The translations under genes were made by a program, and so were the position numbers. This document shows, one piece after another, positions 18,922-30,415 of a stretch of DNA of 64,000 nucleotides. The stretch covers positions 22,189,484 to 22,253,483 of the forward strand of contig CM043968.1 in assembly GCA_014529385.2 (NCBI GenBank), written 5' to 3'. How positions within the stretch are numbered: the first letter of the stretch is position 1; each line of letters begins with the position of its first letter. The stretch comes from Adiantum capillus-veneris. Its lineage: Eukaryota; Streptophyta; Polypodiopsida; Polypodiales; Pteridaceae. The notes under the pieces were generated by a model, which was not told the origin of the DNA, ran no database searches, and worked only from the letters and a program-made list of their open reading frames with translations.

Positions 18922-20910
18922 GAAGAAATATTTGTCTGACGACGCGTCAGTATCACTACCTTCCTAAATAATCGGTGCTAGCGGATCTAACCTTGCCTGA
19001 GTTACACTCTCTTCAGTGGACACTACGCTAACTTGGTCACCTGCCACTTTCTGGTCTCTAACAATGTATCTTCCTGATCTTAAATTCATCAAACTTATCA
19101 ATGCAACTTATCACAAGTTCAACCACTAACCTGGCAATGGATCAGTTTCTGCATAACGTCTTACTTTGTTGCTAAATATACCTGTACACAAGAGTTTTAA
19201 TTTCGGCAATTGGATCAACGCATTTATCTGCTAGAGGTGATCTTAGTAAGTATTGGTATAACTGGAGAGTTAATCTCAACCACTAATGTATTCTATATAC
19301 TGTTGATGTTCCTGATTAGGTTGCTAATCTGAAACAGTACCCTTCCTTGATGTTGGCCAATTTATGTGAAAAAGCTTGAATTCAGTATTTGCTTTGTCAA
19401 AGGGGCAATCACGGTCCAATTTTACCTCTGAAAGAAGTTCTAGAGCCCTTAAGCCAAATAGAACCTCACTGTCTAGGCCAAGTCAAATTTTCTCTCATGA
19501 ATGCCCCAATAGACATCCTACGCGTAGGATGTCTCATGCTGCATTTAGCCTGGATTTCTGCACTGTATTTTCCCCTTATTGTGCTGAGCTTACAGCTGTT
19601 TTTACTTTTTGATTTGGACTTCTAGAAGCTGGTCAATGAGTCAAAAATCTGTTTTGACGGCCCGATGATGGTGTTGATCAGTCTAATCAACTCCAAATTG
19701 GACCAAAATTGACTAGCAGGATTGCCTTAGGCTATATGACCCCTTACAATGCTCAAAGTCCAATTATGGCTTCACTTTCTTGCATTAGACATACTACGCG
19801 TAGGATGTCTTTTTCTTCAAAATGGCTTTAAACTCAAGACTTCAGCTCTTATTGAGCTGCTGATCATCTTGGTATACTCAGATTTCAGTTTGGAGTCCAA
19901 AATCACTCTGTAGACATCCTACGCGTAGAATGTCTTTTTGGCCTGCTTGACCCCGGATTTTTTCCACAGCTTCCCCCTGATGTCAATATCCCAGTGGTAT
20001 GCTTAGATCTCAGTTTGGATGTCAAAAGTCTCAAACTTCTGCTGTTTTTCTTCTTTCAGTCAAAAGTGCTAAAGTCCACTTTGAACCCAATTTTCTTACC
20101 CGAATGAGGTGAAGACCCTTTCAGTTACTCAATATATCAGGCAAGGCACACTCATGCAGCCATCTTAAGGTTTTGGTTTCAAGTTGATGCTTTTGCACTA
20201 ATTGGGTAGGATGTCTAGCAATTTCAATCTATTTGGCGTTATCCTGTCAAGAGATGGCCAAATTTCCCCTTTGCAGTTGAAATTAGGGTAAACCCTACCT
20301 TTAGAACACATTGGTCACCTCAAAATTCCAAAATTCCTCCCAGATTGGCTTGTAGACATACTACGCGTAGGATGTCTCCTGGCTTAAAATTAAAGTTTTT
20401 CCTGACAGGAATGCTGCTGATGCTCTTTAGGCCTATCAGAAACACTCACAGTATTCTTTGGACTTCAATTAGGCTTTCAACCACACTTTTGCGTCTTTTT
20501 GCGTCTTTTACAAACTTGTAATGATTCTACCAAGCAAGTATACATGCATGAAATGCTCTAGATCTGAATCATGATGTTCTACTTACTCTACTCCTACCTA
20601 CCATGAAGAAATGGTGATAATTGGTGTTTTTGGTTGCCTTTTGGCCTCTCCGGACTCTCAAGCTCTCTTCACACCGCTTCTCCCACTCCCTGTTCCTACT
20701 CTAGAACTCGACTACTAACTAAAAACTTCCTAAGTGTACCTCCTCTACCTCAGTCGAAGGATCTAGGCCAGACACACGCTTCCTAAACTCCCTCTAAGAC
20801 CTAGAGAGTCCTCCACCCTGTGATCCTATCTAAATGTAAAGCGAGACTCTTGGCAAGCCAAAAATCCCAATCCTCAAGGATTAGTCTCGGTCACCTACCT
20901 AAGGTTTTCG
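18922..20910 (-). other. Element 1 leader region
   Basis: About 2 kb between primer site and ORF0. No credible gene. It carries four palindromes of the same family as the spacer and a single half-site at 20207-20216 (TAGGATGTCT). Probably 5' untranslated RNA with packaging and regulatory function; that role is inferred from position only. Confidence 0.6.
19511..20377. repeat. Leader set of four 24-bp palindromes
   Basis: Copies at 19511-19534 (perfect), 19787-19810 and 20354-20377 (both C-to-A in the left arm), and 19912-19935 (G-to-A in the right arm). Half-site AGACATCCTACG plus its reverse complement, as in the spacer array at 6.8-7.7 kb. Right flanks CCTGG and TTTTCTTC are shared with spacer copies. 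Confidence 0.95.
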
Positions 20911-20928
20911 TCCCCGGCAGCGGCGCCA
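20911..20928 (-). other. Element 1 primer binding site (tRNA-Asp type)
   Basis: On the minus strand TGGCGCCGCTGCCGGGGA lies one base after the 5' LTR. It is complementary, with one mismatch, to the 3' end of plant tRNA-Asp as I remember it (a family known to prime large plant gypsy elements). Confidence 0.85.
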
Positions 20929-20929
20929 A

Positions 20930-21861
20930 TGTTGGACGGATATGCCGCGACGGACGTCAGCACAGCGAGAACTCACCTAACAAGTAAAGTCAGCTAAGGA
21001 CGAAGCTCGACCCGCAGGCGCGTGGAAGCAAGCATAAGGTGTCAACTTACACTCGACCGATTCCTAACTAGTTCCTACAGAGGCCCCTACCAATTGTCTA
21101 AGTCACAGTCTTCAAGAGAACAAAAGAGGATGCTTTCTACAACGCTTGCTAGAGCCGAACACCTATCAAACACTTCGGAAACACCACAGAACTTGAAGGA
21201 GACCCTACGAATACCTATAGGCCACTCTCCCTAAGGTCTGTGAACCAAAGTCACGACCCAAAACAACCGGTGCAGAAACACGTAGGATGTCTGGCCGAAA
21301 TCTGCAGGTCTTCGTTTCCAAAATCTGAAGTGCCTAATGTGTGGTTCTACTCAATGTGAACGTGTGGATATGCTGCAATGCAAAATCGGACAATGTATGC
21401 TCACCCAAACAACCGATGAAGCTCGTAGAAGAAGCTCCCGAAGCTGAACCGTATGCGCGCAATGTTGGTATCAGCTCGTAGCTCTAGTCGGGGGCAACAC
21501 GCTGCACTTCTCCGCACTCGATTCCGACCACCGTAGCACATGTAGTGTCAAGACAAAGCTCACACTCTCTCTCACGTACACAGTACGCTCACTCACAAAC
21601 TTAAACTTGTTTAAAATGACAAAAGGTCCTTCATTAAGGTCAAAAAGTGATATATATACCTTACAACTTCTCAAACCCTAAAGTTCCAAAATCATCCATC
21701 TACTCCTTCTAACTATCAAAACTGGGATACAATCTGGAAACTTCTGTAAGTCCCAATATTTACAAGGTGAAAATCAGGGTTTTCCTCAATGAATGACTAA
21801 TTACAAAAAATAATAATCTACCGAGTAGTTAGATGCCGTGGGGTGTGTCCAGCTTCTAACA
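20930..21861 (-). repeat. Element 1 5' LTR
   Basis: 932 bp, same termini as 2211-3142. Half-palindrome CGTAGGATGTCT at 21281-21292. About 20 single-base differences from the other LTR, mostly transitions, and no indels noticed. Confidence 0.95.
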
Positions 21862-21866
21862 GATTG
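21862..21866. repeat. target-site duplication of element 1 (right)
   Basis: GATTG, identical to 2206-2210. Confidence 0.95.
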
Positions 21867-22606
21867 CCAATTCCTTATCTGGGTGTTCTAACTCGCACAA
21901 ACCCTGCCCGGCACTACTTAAGTGTGGTCTGTCCGCTAATTTAGGCCCCTTTCCTTCTGCGACACTAAGAGCACCCTATGCTTACATGGTTTTTGAAGCG
22001 AAGGGTAGGCAGGTATTACGAGTCCTCTGTCCCACACATCTATCTAGAAGTGTGGTTTACGGTTTCACTGAATGCTTCTATCTCTTGCCCCGCCCAACAA
22101 AGGTCGTGTGAGTGTACGGTTACGCTTCAGATATTTGCTATACCCATATCGAATCCTAGTTTCCCTTATCTCCAGTTCACTCTCTTTGGATCCTCAACAC
22201 AGAGGGAAAGACGTGGTAAGGAAAAAGCCTTAGCTACCCAACACGTCTGGCTGATCGTTCCGCTAGCATCTCGCATTCACGAAACCGTTCAACTGAACTG
22301 CCACTTAGGGGCGTAGTTAGAGATATGCCAAGAGTTGGCTATTTCTGGTTATCTCTTTTTATGACATGTTGTTGTTGTCGCCATATCTTACACATAGATT
22401 AGTAATACTTGCTTTGCCGTGGGTGGTTTTTTGCAGTATCCCTTTCTGTCTCTAAGGAGGGCTTCACTCGGTGACTTCACGGTCACCCTCCAAACGATCA
22501 GAATGAGGTAAAGCTTAAAGATACGTTTTATACTCGATTAATTTTTCTGTGCCTCTAGTTGGGTAGGCGCCGGTTCTTTGTTTTTGTTGGCCGGATACCC
22601 CTCTTT
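21867..22606 (-). other. group II intron remnant, 5' side
   Basis: Continuation of the intron whose domain V is at 1862-1895. Two blocks recur in the other intron copies: GGTAGGCAGGTATTACGAG near 22003 (also near 34158 and 50421) and an ACTCGGTGACTTCACGGTCA stretch near 22467 (also near 50895). In both copies the order relative to domain V is the same. No coding frame credible. Confidence 0.6.
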
Positions 22607-22640
22607 GAACCGTACGTGCAAGTCTCCCTGCATACGGCTC
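22607..22640 (-). other. group II intron domain V, fully paired
   Basis: Minus-strand 34-nt hairpin beginning GAGCCGTATG and ending ACGTACGGTTC, with a GAGA (GNRA) tetraloop on a GCAGG/CTTGC stem. Its lower helix is the same as that of the classic yeast ai5-gamma domain V. The catalytic AGC triad and the bulge are intact. It marks the 3' end of a second intron lying to the right. Confidence 0.9.
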
Positions 22641-23759
22641 GCGTCATTTTTGACAAGTAGAGGCGGCCCAGCCTTTATTCGCTGCGCTAATAAAACGTAT
22701 CTTATTTAGTAGCTTATGTGTGTATGGTTTCTGTCTCTTTGTTTTGTAATTCCCTTCCAAGGTCCCCCTGAGGATACGGAGGAGGAAAGCAAATTTGTTG
22801 TAGGCAGCGCCATCTATTGCACTGTAAACTTGCTAAGGCCCTGACCTCAGGCCCGGCGCATAGGTGTAGCCTAAGCGGCAAGGCTGGCTTCTTATTCTCA
22901 CTCCTCTCCCCAGCTTGAACAAAAGAAATCAGCCTTTCCATTCCTATCAAATGACCTGGCCTTCCTGGCTTAACTGTTTGCCTAGTTACGCTTTTGTAGT
23001 TTTGTTGGTTTTTGTTTGCTTTTATTGTATGATTTCAGTTTAGCTAGCGGGCCTACCACGCTTTGCGCCTATGTCTTTGCCAGACAGTATTTGCTAGTAG
23101 TGCCATCCTATCTGACTTGAGGATTTGGTTTGTCCCTTACGGTTAGCTTGCCATCCCAACATGAAACAAGTGTAGGTTGAAACGGAACTCCAGGCTGGTT
23201 ACACGTTCCACTGTGCCGAAATGCAAAGGGTGCTGGTTGTAATAGTTACCTTGCGGAGTATGTGCGTGTGCTTTTGACGGGCACTCCAGGACCCGCCAAT
23301 GCATTCTCATTTTCGAGAAACCCCGATGGTTGGTCCGTGAGATAACTAAAATAGAGGACTAAGTTTCTTTCCATCATTTATTCTGACTTTTGATATAGGT
23401 AACAAGGCCATCTTTACAACCTTCTCTTTTCCTTTTCCGCGTGCAGTTTGCCTTACCTGCTTGACAAATCGACTCGGTGCTTATGATGTGGAAGTTGCCT
23501 TCGTGTACCACCCGGTCCAAGAAACAAGCGAAGCATTGCTAACGGCTAAGTGGGATATGCCGACTCGGCTAAGCAGCTTCATGCCGCACTAGAGTAATCC
23601 AATATGCGGTTCCGCACGTTCTATTGCTTCTCCATCCGTTTCCGATACTAATCATAAAATACCATAAGCAGCAAGGTGTTAAGGTCCAGAATTCGAAGTG
23701 AAATTCTTGATTTACCTGTTAGATACCGTATTGAACCATTCTTGCTTGTTCCTTCCACC
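22641..23759 (-). other. mitochondrial-like DNA, probable intron body
   Basis: No credible gene. It contains GC-rich runs with short inverted repeats as expected of group II domains I-III. Near 23685-23722 a stretch including GAAGTGAAATTCTTGATTTA resembles a conserved small-subunit rRNA segment, but the flanks do not continue as rRNA. Confidence 0.4.
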
Positions 23760-23837
23760 AGCCCACACCCGGACTTGAACCGTTGCCGTTTCCTTTCCTG
23801 GTACATAGGAATGCTCTATCCTTTAAGCTACGTGAGC
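23760..23837 (-). tRNA. tRNA-like sequence, isotype not assigned
   Basis: The minus strand folds as a cloverleaf: acceptor GCTCACG with TGTGGGC (G-U pairs), D arm GCTT...GAGC, anticodon stem TTCCT/AGGAA, T loop TTCAAGT. The seven-base loop ATGTACC puts GTA at the anticodon, but position 37 is C. The T stem has two mismatches and the variable region has about ten bases, so it is probably a decayed organellar tRNA. 78 nt. Confidence 0.45.
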
Positions 23838-25676
23838 CAAAAGAACCGCTGCCATTTCCATTACTGAAAAACTCAATTGGAGAAAGGAAAGGTTCCTAGG
23901 GCCCAATAGGCAAACAAGTGCAGTGCTTCATGACGTCATGTCGCGAGTAACTCCATAGTGGCTCAAGCGGTAAGCTACTAAAGGGCCTTCTTGCTGTAAC
24001 GATCCTAACAATTAGCAAAGCCAATTTTACATGTGATAACTGCTTGCTGCCTTGATACGTTTTCACACTAGCTCCTTTATTTTCTCAAACCTGCAAGCAA
24101 AGCGAATCTCCCTCGACACCACAAACGCACACACCTAAGATAACTTACCTCTACGCAACCACAACTTTATTTACTAGACAGCCTTGTAAGCCTGCTCAAA
24201 GCATGCACGCTTGCAACACATGACAATGATTATTATACTTAAAAAAGGTTCTTTTGTGTTTGCGTCTGTCCTTATGCGATTAAGCAATGTGGTACCACCT
24301 ATAGATGTAGAGCTTGATAAGTCAGGAATTAAGCTAGAGGCGGCTGAAGAAGTGGGATTATTGGCTAGATTCCTTATCTCAGCGCACACGCGCCTATTGT
24401 AACCACTTCATGAGTAGGTGTTTGACGTGTTGAGATTAGAGGATAGAACCTTTAATCAATTGGCTCCTTTTCTGTGCATAAGTGCAAAAGGAAACAAGAC
24501 ATTGTTTTCGACGAGATGGGAAACGTAAATCAAGTGGCTATAATATTCCTTGTCTCTACGACTGTATGATCTAGCAACTGTGATTCTAGCTAAACCGCTT
24601 CCACAACGGTAGGGAAAAGTACAGCCAACAAGCCACTTATATGTATGTGTGACCGTAAGTGAAACACACTATAAGCGGCATGGCCGAGTCCATAAATGCA
24701 CATACAACATATCTAAGCACACGCACACAGCCCTTTAGCTGACTAGTAACCCACAAGCCTCAATACATCGAGTCAGCCACATAGATTCATACATTACAGG
24801 CCTTTCCTTCCCTCAACTATCCACAAATGCTGCATACATTGCAAGTTCCTCAGCTAAGTACACCTGTGAACTCAATGCACAACGTTCTCTCATAGTTCAG
24901 CTCTCATCTGTACATGCTGAGTGCCCTACTGGCATACATAAGCCCCCAGTGCTGCCTACTTTTCTTTTGATTTTTGCTATCTGCACTGATTCCCCTAATC
25001 GGGTCTGTTCTACTTTCTCTTTCTCCCCACGCTATTTTTTCCTTTGGTTATTTATAAAGTATCTTTATTGTGTGCAAAAGGTGCTTTTGTTATGCTTGCA
25101 TAACATCACACTCCAATCAAGAGGCATCATTTTATCATATCCCGTGTTCATCATTTGGTGGTTGAATCGTTTCCGCCCTGTGGTCTTGGGCTGGGCGCCC
25201 ACTTCCTTCGCTTCGCGAAGTGGGCAGTTATTTTTTTCTTTACATTGCAAGAAATTACAACCATTAAACAAACTTAGTCAACATACATAGTCTATGCGCT
25301 GCTAATGTCGCAGTCTCTCAAGCATTTAACAAACTCACACCATCCATTTCAAGTGAGATCTATCCTATCACCACACGAGCCATCCAACCTGTAGGATTTC
25401 CTTTTCCTTTTCCCATTCTTACTTCCGTGGGTTTACGGGTAATGGGAATATCTGCGAAGATTCTTACCCATATTCAACCATTTCTCTAGAAATGTCTGCT
25501 TATAGCACGACGCGCTACCTCAATGGTTTAATATAGAATATGACCCACTGAACATCTTTTAATGCCATATTCTCCGAAACTAAGTCATGTACCGTCCGTT
25601 CTGCAACCTCTACATTTTCCCTTTTAGCATTTCCAAAACTTTGTACTTTTTGGATACAGCATCCGAATTGAGTCTC
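23838..25676. other. mitochondrial-like DNA without recognised genes
   Basis: Open frames of 60-113 codons on both strands show no domain I recognise. There is a short hairpin at 25197-25225 (9-bp arms GCCCACTTC). The last five bases GTCTC form the left target-site duplication of element 2. Confidence 0.4.
25672..25676. repeat. target-site duplication of element 2 (left)
   Basis: GTCTC; the same bases follow the right LTR at 33386-33390. Confidence 0.93.
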
Positions 25677-26460
25677 TGTTGGCGGTCATAGCACAACACA
25701 CAACCCATTGACATAATGTCAATCCGTTGGATCGGAACCCGGCTAGTGCATGGAGGCATGGATGCACCTAATGTGATGGAATGAGGACTCTAGGAAGAGG
25801 GGTAAAGCAAGAGAGGAGAAGAGGGAAAGCTGATGAAGCAAGATCCATGCACACACACTCTCAATCTACACTCTAACTCTCTAATCATGCAGACAATGGT
25901 GTATCCCTTTGCTCTAATCTCAAGCCCACACACACACTCTAATCACACATTAAGAATACACAAAGAAGCCTAATGAGAGAAATGTATGTAGCCCACGTAC
26001 ACACACACACTCTAATCTAGCACACATGTGAAGCAAGAATGCTCAAACAAGAGGGAAAACTTGAGAGAGAAGAGAAGATTAACACTAATCATACACCATT
26101 AACAGACATAAGCTTGAAAGATAAGAGAAAGTAGAGAGAACTTAGCTTCCATTTATCCCAATGACCACTACATATGATGTGGAAGATCCACTCCTCTTCT
26201 TCTTCTCCACACTCCCTCACACTCTCTTCTCTAAGAATTCCCTTTCACATCTTGTGAATTGACTTATATACAAGGGCTTTAAAAAATGGGTAGCCGGCCA
26301 AAAAATGTATAACATGCTGCAGGTATCTAGGCTCATCTAATCAACAATGTACAACTTGGAACCCACTGTGGAGCCCGTAAATACAAAAAATATATGCATA
26401 CACATATGTGTACACACCAATGGAAGCATAATGCATGTCGTTGACACTCGCCCGTCAACA
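25677..26460 (-). repeat. Element 2 3' LTR
   Basis: 784 bp; TGTTGG...CAACA. Compared with the right LTR it lacks a block of about 15 bp (AGCTCCATAGCCACT at about 33107) and differs by scattered substitutions and small indels, so it is probably older than element 1. Confidence 0.93.
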
Positions 26461-26473
26461 CTCTCCTCTCCCG
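26461..26473 (-). other. Element 2 polypurine tract
   Basis: Minus strand CGGGAGAGGAGAG directly before the 3' LTR. Confidence 0.75.
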
Positions 26474-28166
26474 AAGCTTTGTCATCCCTGACAAAGCCAT
26501 GTCGTGGTAGATGCTTGAGAAAGAATGTGCCTTCAAAAAGAAAAAGGTGGATGAGGTAGCAAGCTCAAATCTATGGTGATAAGGTATAAGGAAAAGGCAA
26601 AGCACATGTAGTAAATGCAAATAATTATGAAATGTTACACTGCCATTAAGGAAAAATAAATTGCACTTGCTGAAATTAACTAATCAAGAGTTTTGGGCTT
26701 ATGAACGAGTCTATCAATTAGTTAGCTACGACTAAGGGTTAAAACATTTACTCTAGTACTAGCTAAGTTAGTAAATTTATCCCAATGCAAGATTCCCTAA
26801 TTATGTCTGTCATAGATTAGCTAACTAACTCTCACAACTCAAAACAAAAGCTTGAATTTTTGTTACTTGAAGCTCAATGGAAGTCTTTCTCATTTCATTT
26901 TTCTTGCTTTTCATTTGTTATTTTTCACATTTTGCAAAATCATTTGACGTGTGTGCTTATTTGTATACCTGGGGCTTTTTGCTTCTCAAAGAAAAGCACC
27001 CACACTGGGAACCTCTAGGGCTCTAGTACCATAGGCAATACATGTGCGTGAAGTACCAAATCAAGCCAGGATTTCTCTTCCAGCTTAAGCTTTTACACTT
27101 GTGGCACTTTTGTTTTTCTTCCATTTCCTTTGTATTTTCACTAGTGTTCTTTGTTGTTTGGGTGAGAAAGCCTCTCTATGCTTAAAACACTCCTAAGGTT
27201 TCAAACACTCAAATAATTTTACCAACTAGGACTAGTAGTCAAGTAAATGAGTTAACCTAAAGTCACGGCCTCCTAACCTCAAGGCTCATCAATAAAACTA
27301 AACTCCAAGTCAATTAACTAAAGAAAGGACAAGTTTACACATCTTTAATGGCAGATAACAAAACATAATTGATTGCACTTAATCAAACCAAGAAGAAGCC
27401 ACAATCAACAAATATAAATGTACAAAACCATATAGCCTAGGAAGGAGTACACCTGTGCATGGGCTCGATGAAGAGGTCGATGTCATGGAAGCTCCTCGTG
27501 TCTGGAGATACATCATGTCTACATGGTCGTCCAATCTCCATGGGCAAGCTAATGTCTGTCTACGTGATGCATCAAAAGATCAACAAAAGAAATGTACCTC
27601 CAAGAGGTATGTCAGCAGCAAGATAAAATAACAAAAGTAACAGAATAATAAAATAAAACATCTAAGCTAGGGTCTAAAACCTAGATATCCAGAGGGAAAA
27701 AACCCAAAAGGGAAAAAAGTGCCTCTGGTATATGCACATAAATCTAGTGCACATATCAATGTGTACAAATCTCAAATCTCGTGCAACTAGGAGTCAAGAG
27801 AGAGCTCTCACCATGAAGCATGATCTGCAATCTCTTAGCTCGATCTCTAATAGTCAAGGGCTGGCTAACACCTAGCTCCATATGTAAAGTCTGCTCAACA
27901 GCACAAGGAGTGGTCATAGGGTGGGCTTCAGCCTCTACTCGAATAGTCTGTGGAAGGCTCTTCGGTAGCCAAATCTGCAATGCTTGCGCTCTCGTAGGGA
28001 TCTCAGGCTGAGCTCTCCTAGCGTGTCTACGTGTGCATCTAGCTCTAGGACATACTATCTGCTATGAAGGTACCGACCTCTCTAGGGGTAGTCTCATCTC
28101 TCGACATATGGCTCGTGGAGGTCTCGCTCTAGGGTATGATCTTGTATGCGCTGGGTGTGCTACCGC
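26474..28166 (-). other. Element 2 3' non-coding region
   Basis: AT-rich and without a credible gene. Nothing here resembles pol. Confidence 0.6.
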
Positions 28167-28964
28167 TCATGGCCTAGGTACCCAAACACGTCTTTGTACC
28201 TCAAAGTAATCCTTTGCCTCAAGTGACCGTCTAGATGTGAGCCAACCATGTGAAAGTCCGTCGTCAGTCATATGGCTCTTTAGAAATATGATCGTGTCAT
28301 CACAAGGTGAAAATATAGCATTTATCTCGTCACTGGGAACAAATACCTGTTGGGTTATCCTAGAAGCTCTACGTGGAGAGCTACGTGCCTGATCTATCGT
28401 GTGTCGCTCCTCAGTGGCACTACTCATCATCGCAGAGCCTCTGCCTAGAGAAGGCTCAACACATGGCTGAGATGCCTGTGTACATGGTCTCCAAACAAGT
28501 CTAGTAGGCTCTATCGCATCCCTACATAGGGTGTCAGTAGAGGTCACTCTAGTCCGTGTACGTCCATGTATCTGTGGTGTAACCTCTATCTCTGTGGTGT
28601 CAATAATGTGGTCTCTAGGAACCTGATCTAGAAAAGTACGGCTTGTGGCTGGTCTCCGCTCAATCGGGTGATCTGATCGTGAATCGGCACTCGTAGATGG
28701 CACTAGGGCAACATCTATATGTGGTGGCTGCTCTCTCTGTGACTCACTAGCTATGACATCGCTATGCAAGCTAAAAGAGTGGGATAGCGATGCTGTCGGC
28801 TCTGCATCTTCTCTCATAGGGGGATCTACTCTCGTAGATGGCTCTATCTCGACAGCTATCTCTAAGGGCTTCTGTGAGGTCGTCACATCTAAACAAAGAT
28901 GCTCAAGGGAAGCTAGAATCTTTGGAGTGGTCTCATCTATAACAAAGCCATCAGAGGCACTCAC
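28167..28964 (-). pseudogene. Element 2 ORF, C-terminal part
   Basis: 265 codons, Ser/Thr/Arg/Pro-rich and probably disordered, ending with a short aromatic part (RRSLEAKDYFEVQRRVWVPRP). Same frame as 29112-29567, with stops between. No family recognised. Confidence 0.5.
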
Positions 28965-29111
28965 TCTATGACTCTGTGAGATCTCTCGCTGTGTGCTGGA
29001 AGTCTCGTGGATAAGTGTGGTAGGTGGTGTAGGCTCCCTAACAATACTCTGACTGGGCTCTAGTCTCAGGGGCTCTACCTCTGGTGGCAGGCTAGGTGCT
29101 GGAGCTATCTC

Positions 29112-29567
29112 TCATGGCACACTATCATCCTCATCTGGCATCTCCCAAGGTGGTAGAATACGACGTGACAAAAGAAGCCTAGGAGGTGATCTCTCTAGTG
29201 GTGTCTCTCGAGGAATCGGAGCTCTCGATAGCTGTGGAGCTAGCGTGGTCGTCGTGGGTAAACATAAATCATCATGTCTAAGTCGAGGGGAGTAGGGTAG
29301 ACCTATAGTCAAAACATATACTGCATGATCGACATCCCTATAAACTCGCTCACGTGGATCTCCTATCAAATATGCAAGAAGGCGGCGGGCTGAAGGATCT
29401 CTGGATCCACCACTCGTCATGCGTCTGTACCTACGACCAAGCTTATCTAGATAGGTCACAGTCTGCTCAACTCTTTGAAGATCCACTAGCCTAGGATGTG
29501 TCTGTGTGTCTAGGCTGTCATCTGGGTGTGCTCGCTCAATGTCATCAAAATCAAGGGTCTCAATCAA
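29112..29567 (-). pseudogene. Element 2 ORF, third module
   Basis: 151 codons. It includes LIGDPRERVYRDVDHA followed by VYVLTIGLPYSPR, the third copy of a module also seen at about 30.3 and 30.65 kb. Then Pro/Arg-rich sequence. Frame differs from the preceding piece. Confidence 0.5.
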
Positions 29568-29659
29568 GAGATACTGCTCTCCGAGCTCATCAATAAAAAC
29601 TGCTCTATTGGCCTCTGTGGGTAGGCTCTCACAATCTACCTAGGTGTAGACATCATGCG

Positions 29660-30400
29660 CTACGGGGTGGCTAGCCTCACAAAGGGGTGATTATAAGTGT
29701 CAACATAATATGCAACCCCTCGTGGAGATCGACCTACTATGTGCAAGATCTGACCGTCTATATCTCTCATGCTATCCCTAGTCTCTCTGGTCTCGGACAG
29801 TATTTGAAGGGTGGGGGTCAATGGTCTAGGGGCACTCATATCTACAATGGGTGATCTACCGGGCCCTACCTCTGGTGCTCTCAACTGGGGTGATGTGGTC
29901 GTCATAGACTCTCTCGTATGCTCTCTAATCTGTGTCATCAAAGGCTGGCATGGGTCTCTAGATGGTGCAAGGTCTCGAGGTTGAGACTCTCTGAAGTACG
30001 TGTCTCGAAGGCTCCGGGCCTCTATCTGTGGCTCACTCTGAGTGGTACACAAAGTGCTAGCAATTGCCGTGAACATCGCTCTAGACTCGTGATAGCTTGA
30101 AACTCTTGGCGGCAAATCAAGTCTAGGTGAGGAGAATCCTGGCGGTGGTTTCTTGAGTGATGTGGGTGGTGGCACTGTGTCTAAAGGAGGTAAGGCACTC
30201 CTACACGAAGTAGGGCGCTGGGTCGGTCGAGGATCGTACGGCAATCCACAAGTCAAAAAGTAAAGCTCAGTGCCTGTGGTGCTCATGTAGCATTTGTCTT
30301 TAGGCTCGCTAACTAGTGTCACAACATCTGTGGATAGGCGTCTACTAGAAGTGCGACACTCTAATCGATATATGCGTTGAGCACTATCTATATAGATCAC
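29660..30400 (-). pseudogene. Element 2 ORF, second module and Pro-rich linker
   Basis: 246 codons. Module copy: LVSEPKDKCYMSTTGTE then LYFLTCGLPYDPR. The middle is Pro/Ser-rich (PPLDTVPPPTSLKKPPPG). The end, ILHIVGRSPRGVAYYVDTYN, has the same beta-strand flavour. Same frame as 30416-30721, separated by a TAG and a TGA. Confidence 0.5.
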
Positions 30401-30415
30401 TCAAGGACCTACCCA

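Larger units (their letters stand above)
2211..21861 (-). mobile_element. Element 1: 19.65-kb Ty3/gypsy LTR retrotransposon, minus strand
   Basis: Two 932-bp LTRs (TGTTGG...TAACA) lie in direct orientation and are bounded by a perfect 5-bp duplication GATTG. Reading right to left: 5' LTR, tRNA-Asp-type primer site, about 2 kb leader with four copies of a palindrome, ORF0, gag, protease-RT-RNase H, integrase with a duplicated zinc module, a second protease-like domain, about 2.8 kb spacer with four more palindromes, a long accessory frame, purine tract, 3' LTR. RT before integrase makes it Ty3/gypsy. No chromodomain was seen, and the size and extra ORFs recall the non-chromovirus OTA/Tat group; lineage is inference. 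I count about 20 LTR-LTR differences by eye (roughly 2%), so the insertion is fairly recent, yet the coding frame carries several stops and frameshifts. Confidence 0.95.

Noticed and set aside
23685-23722. Small-subunit rRNA gene
   Set aside because: About 20 bases resemble the conserved GTGAAATTCTTG segment, but nothing upstream or downstream continues as rRNA.
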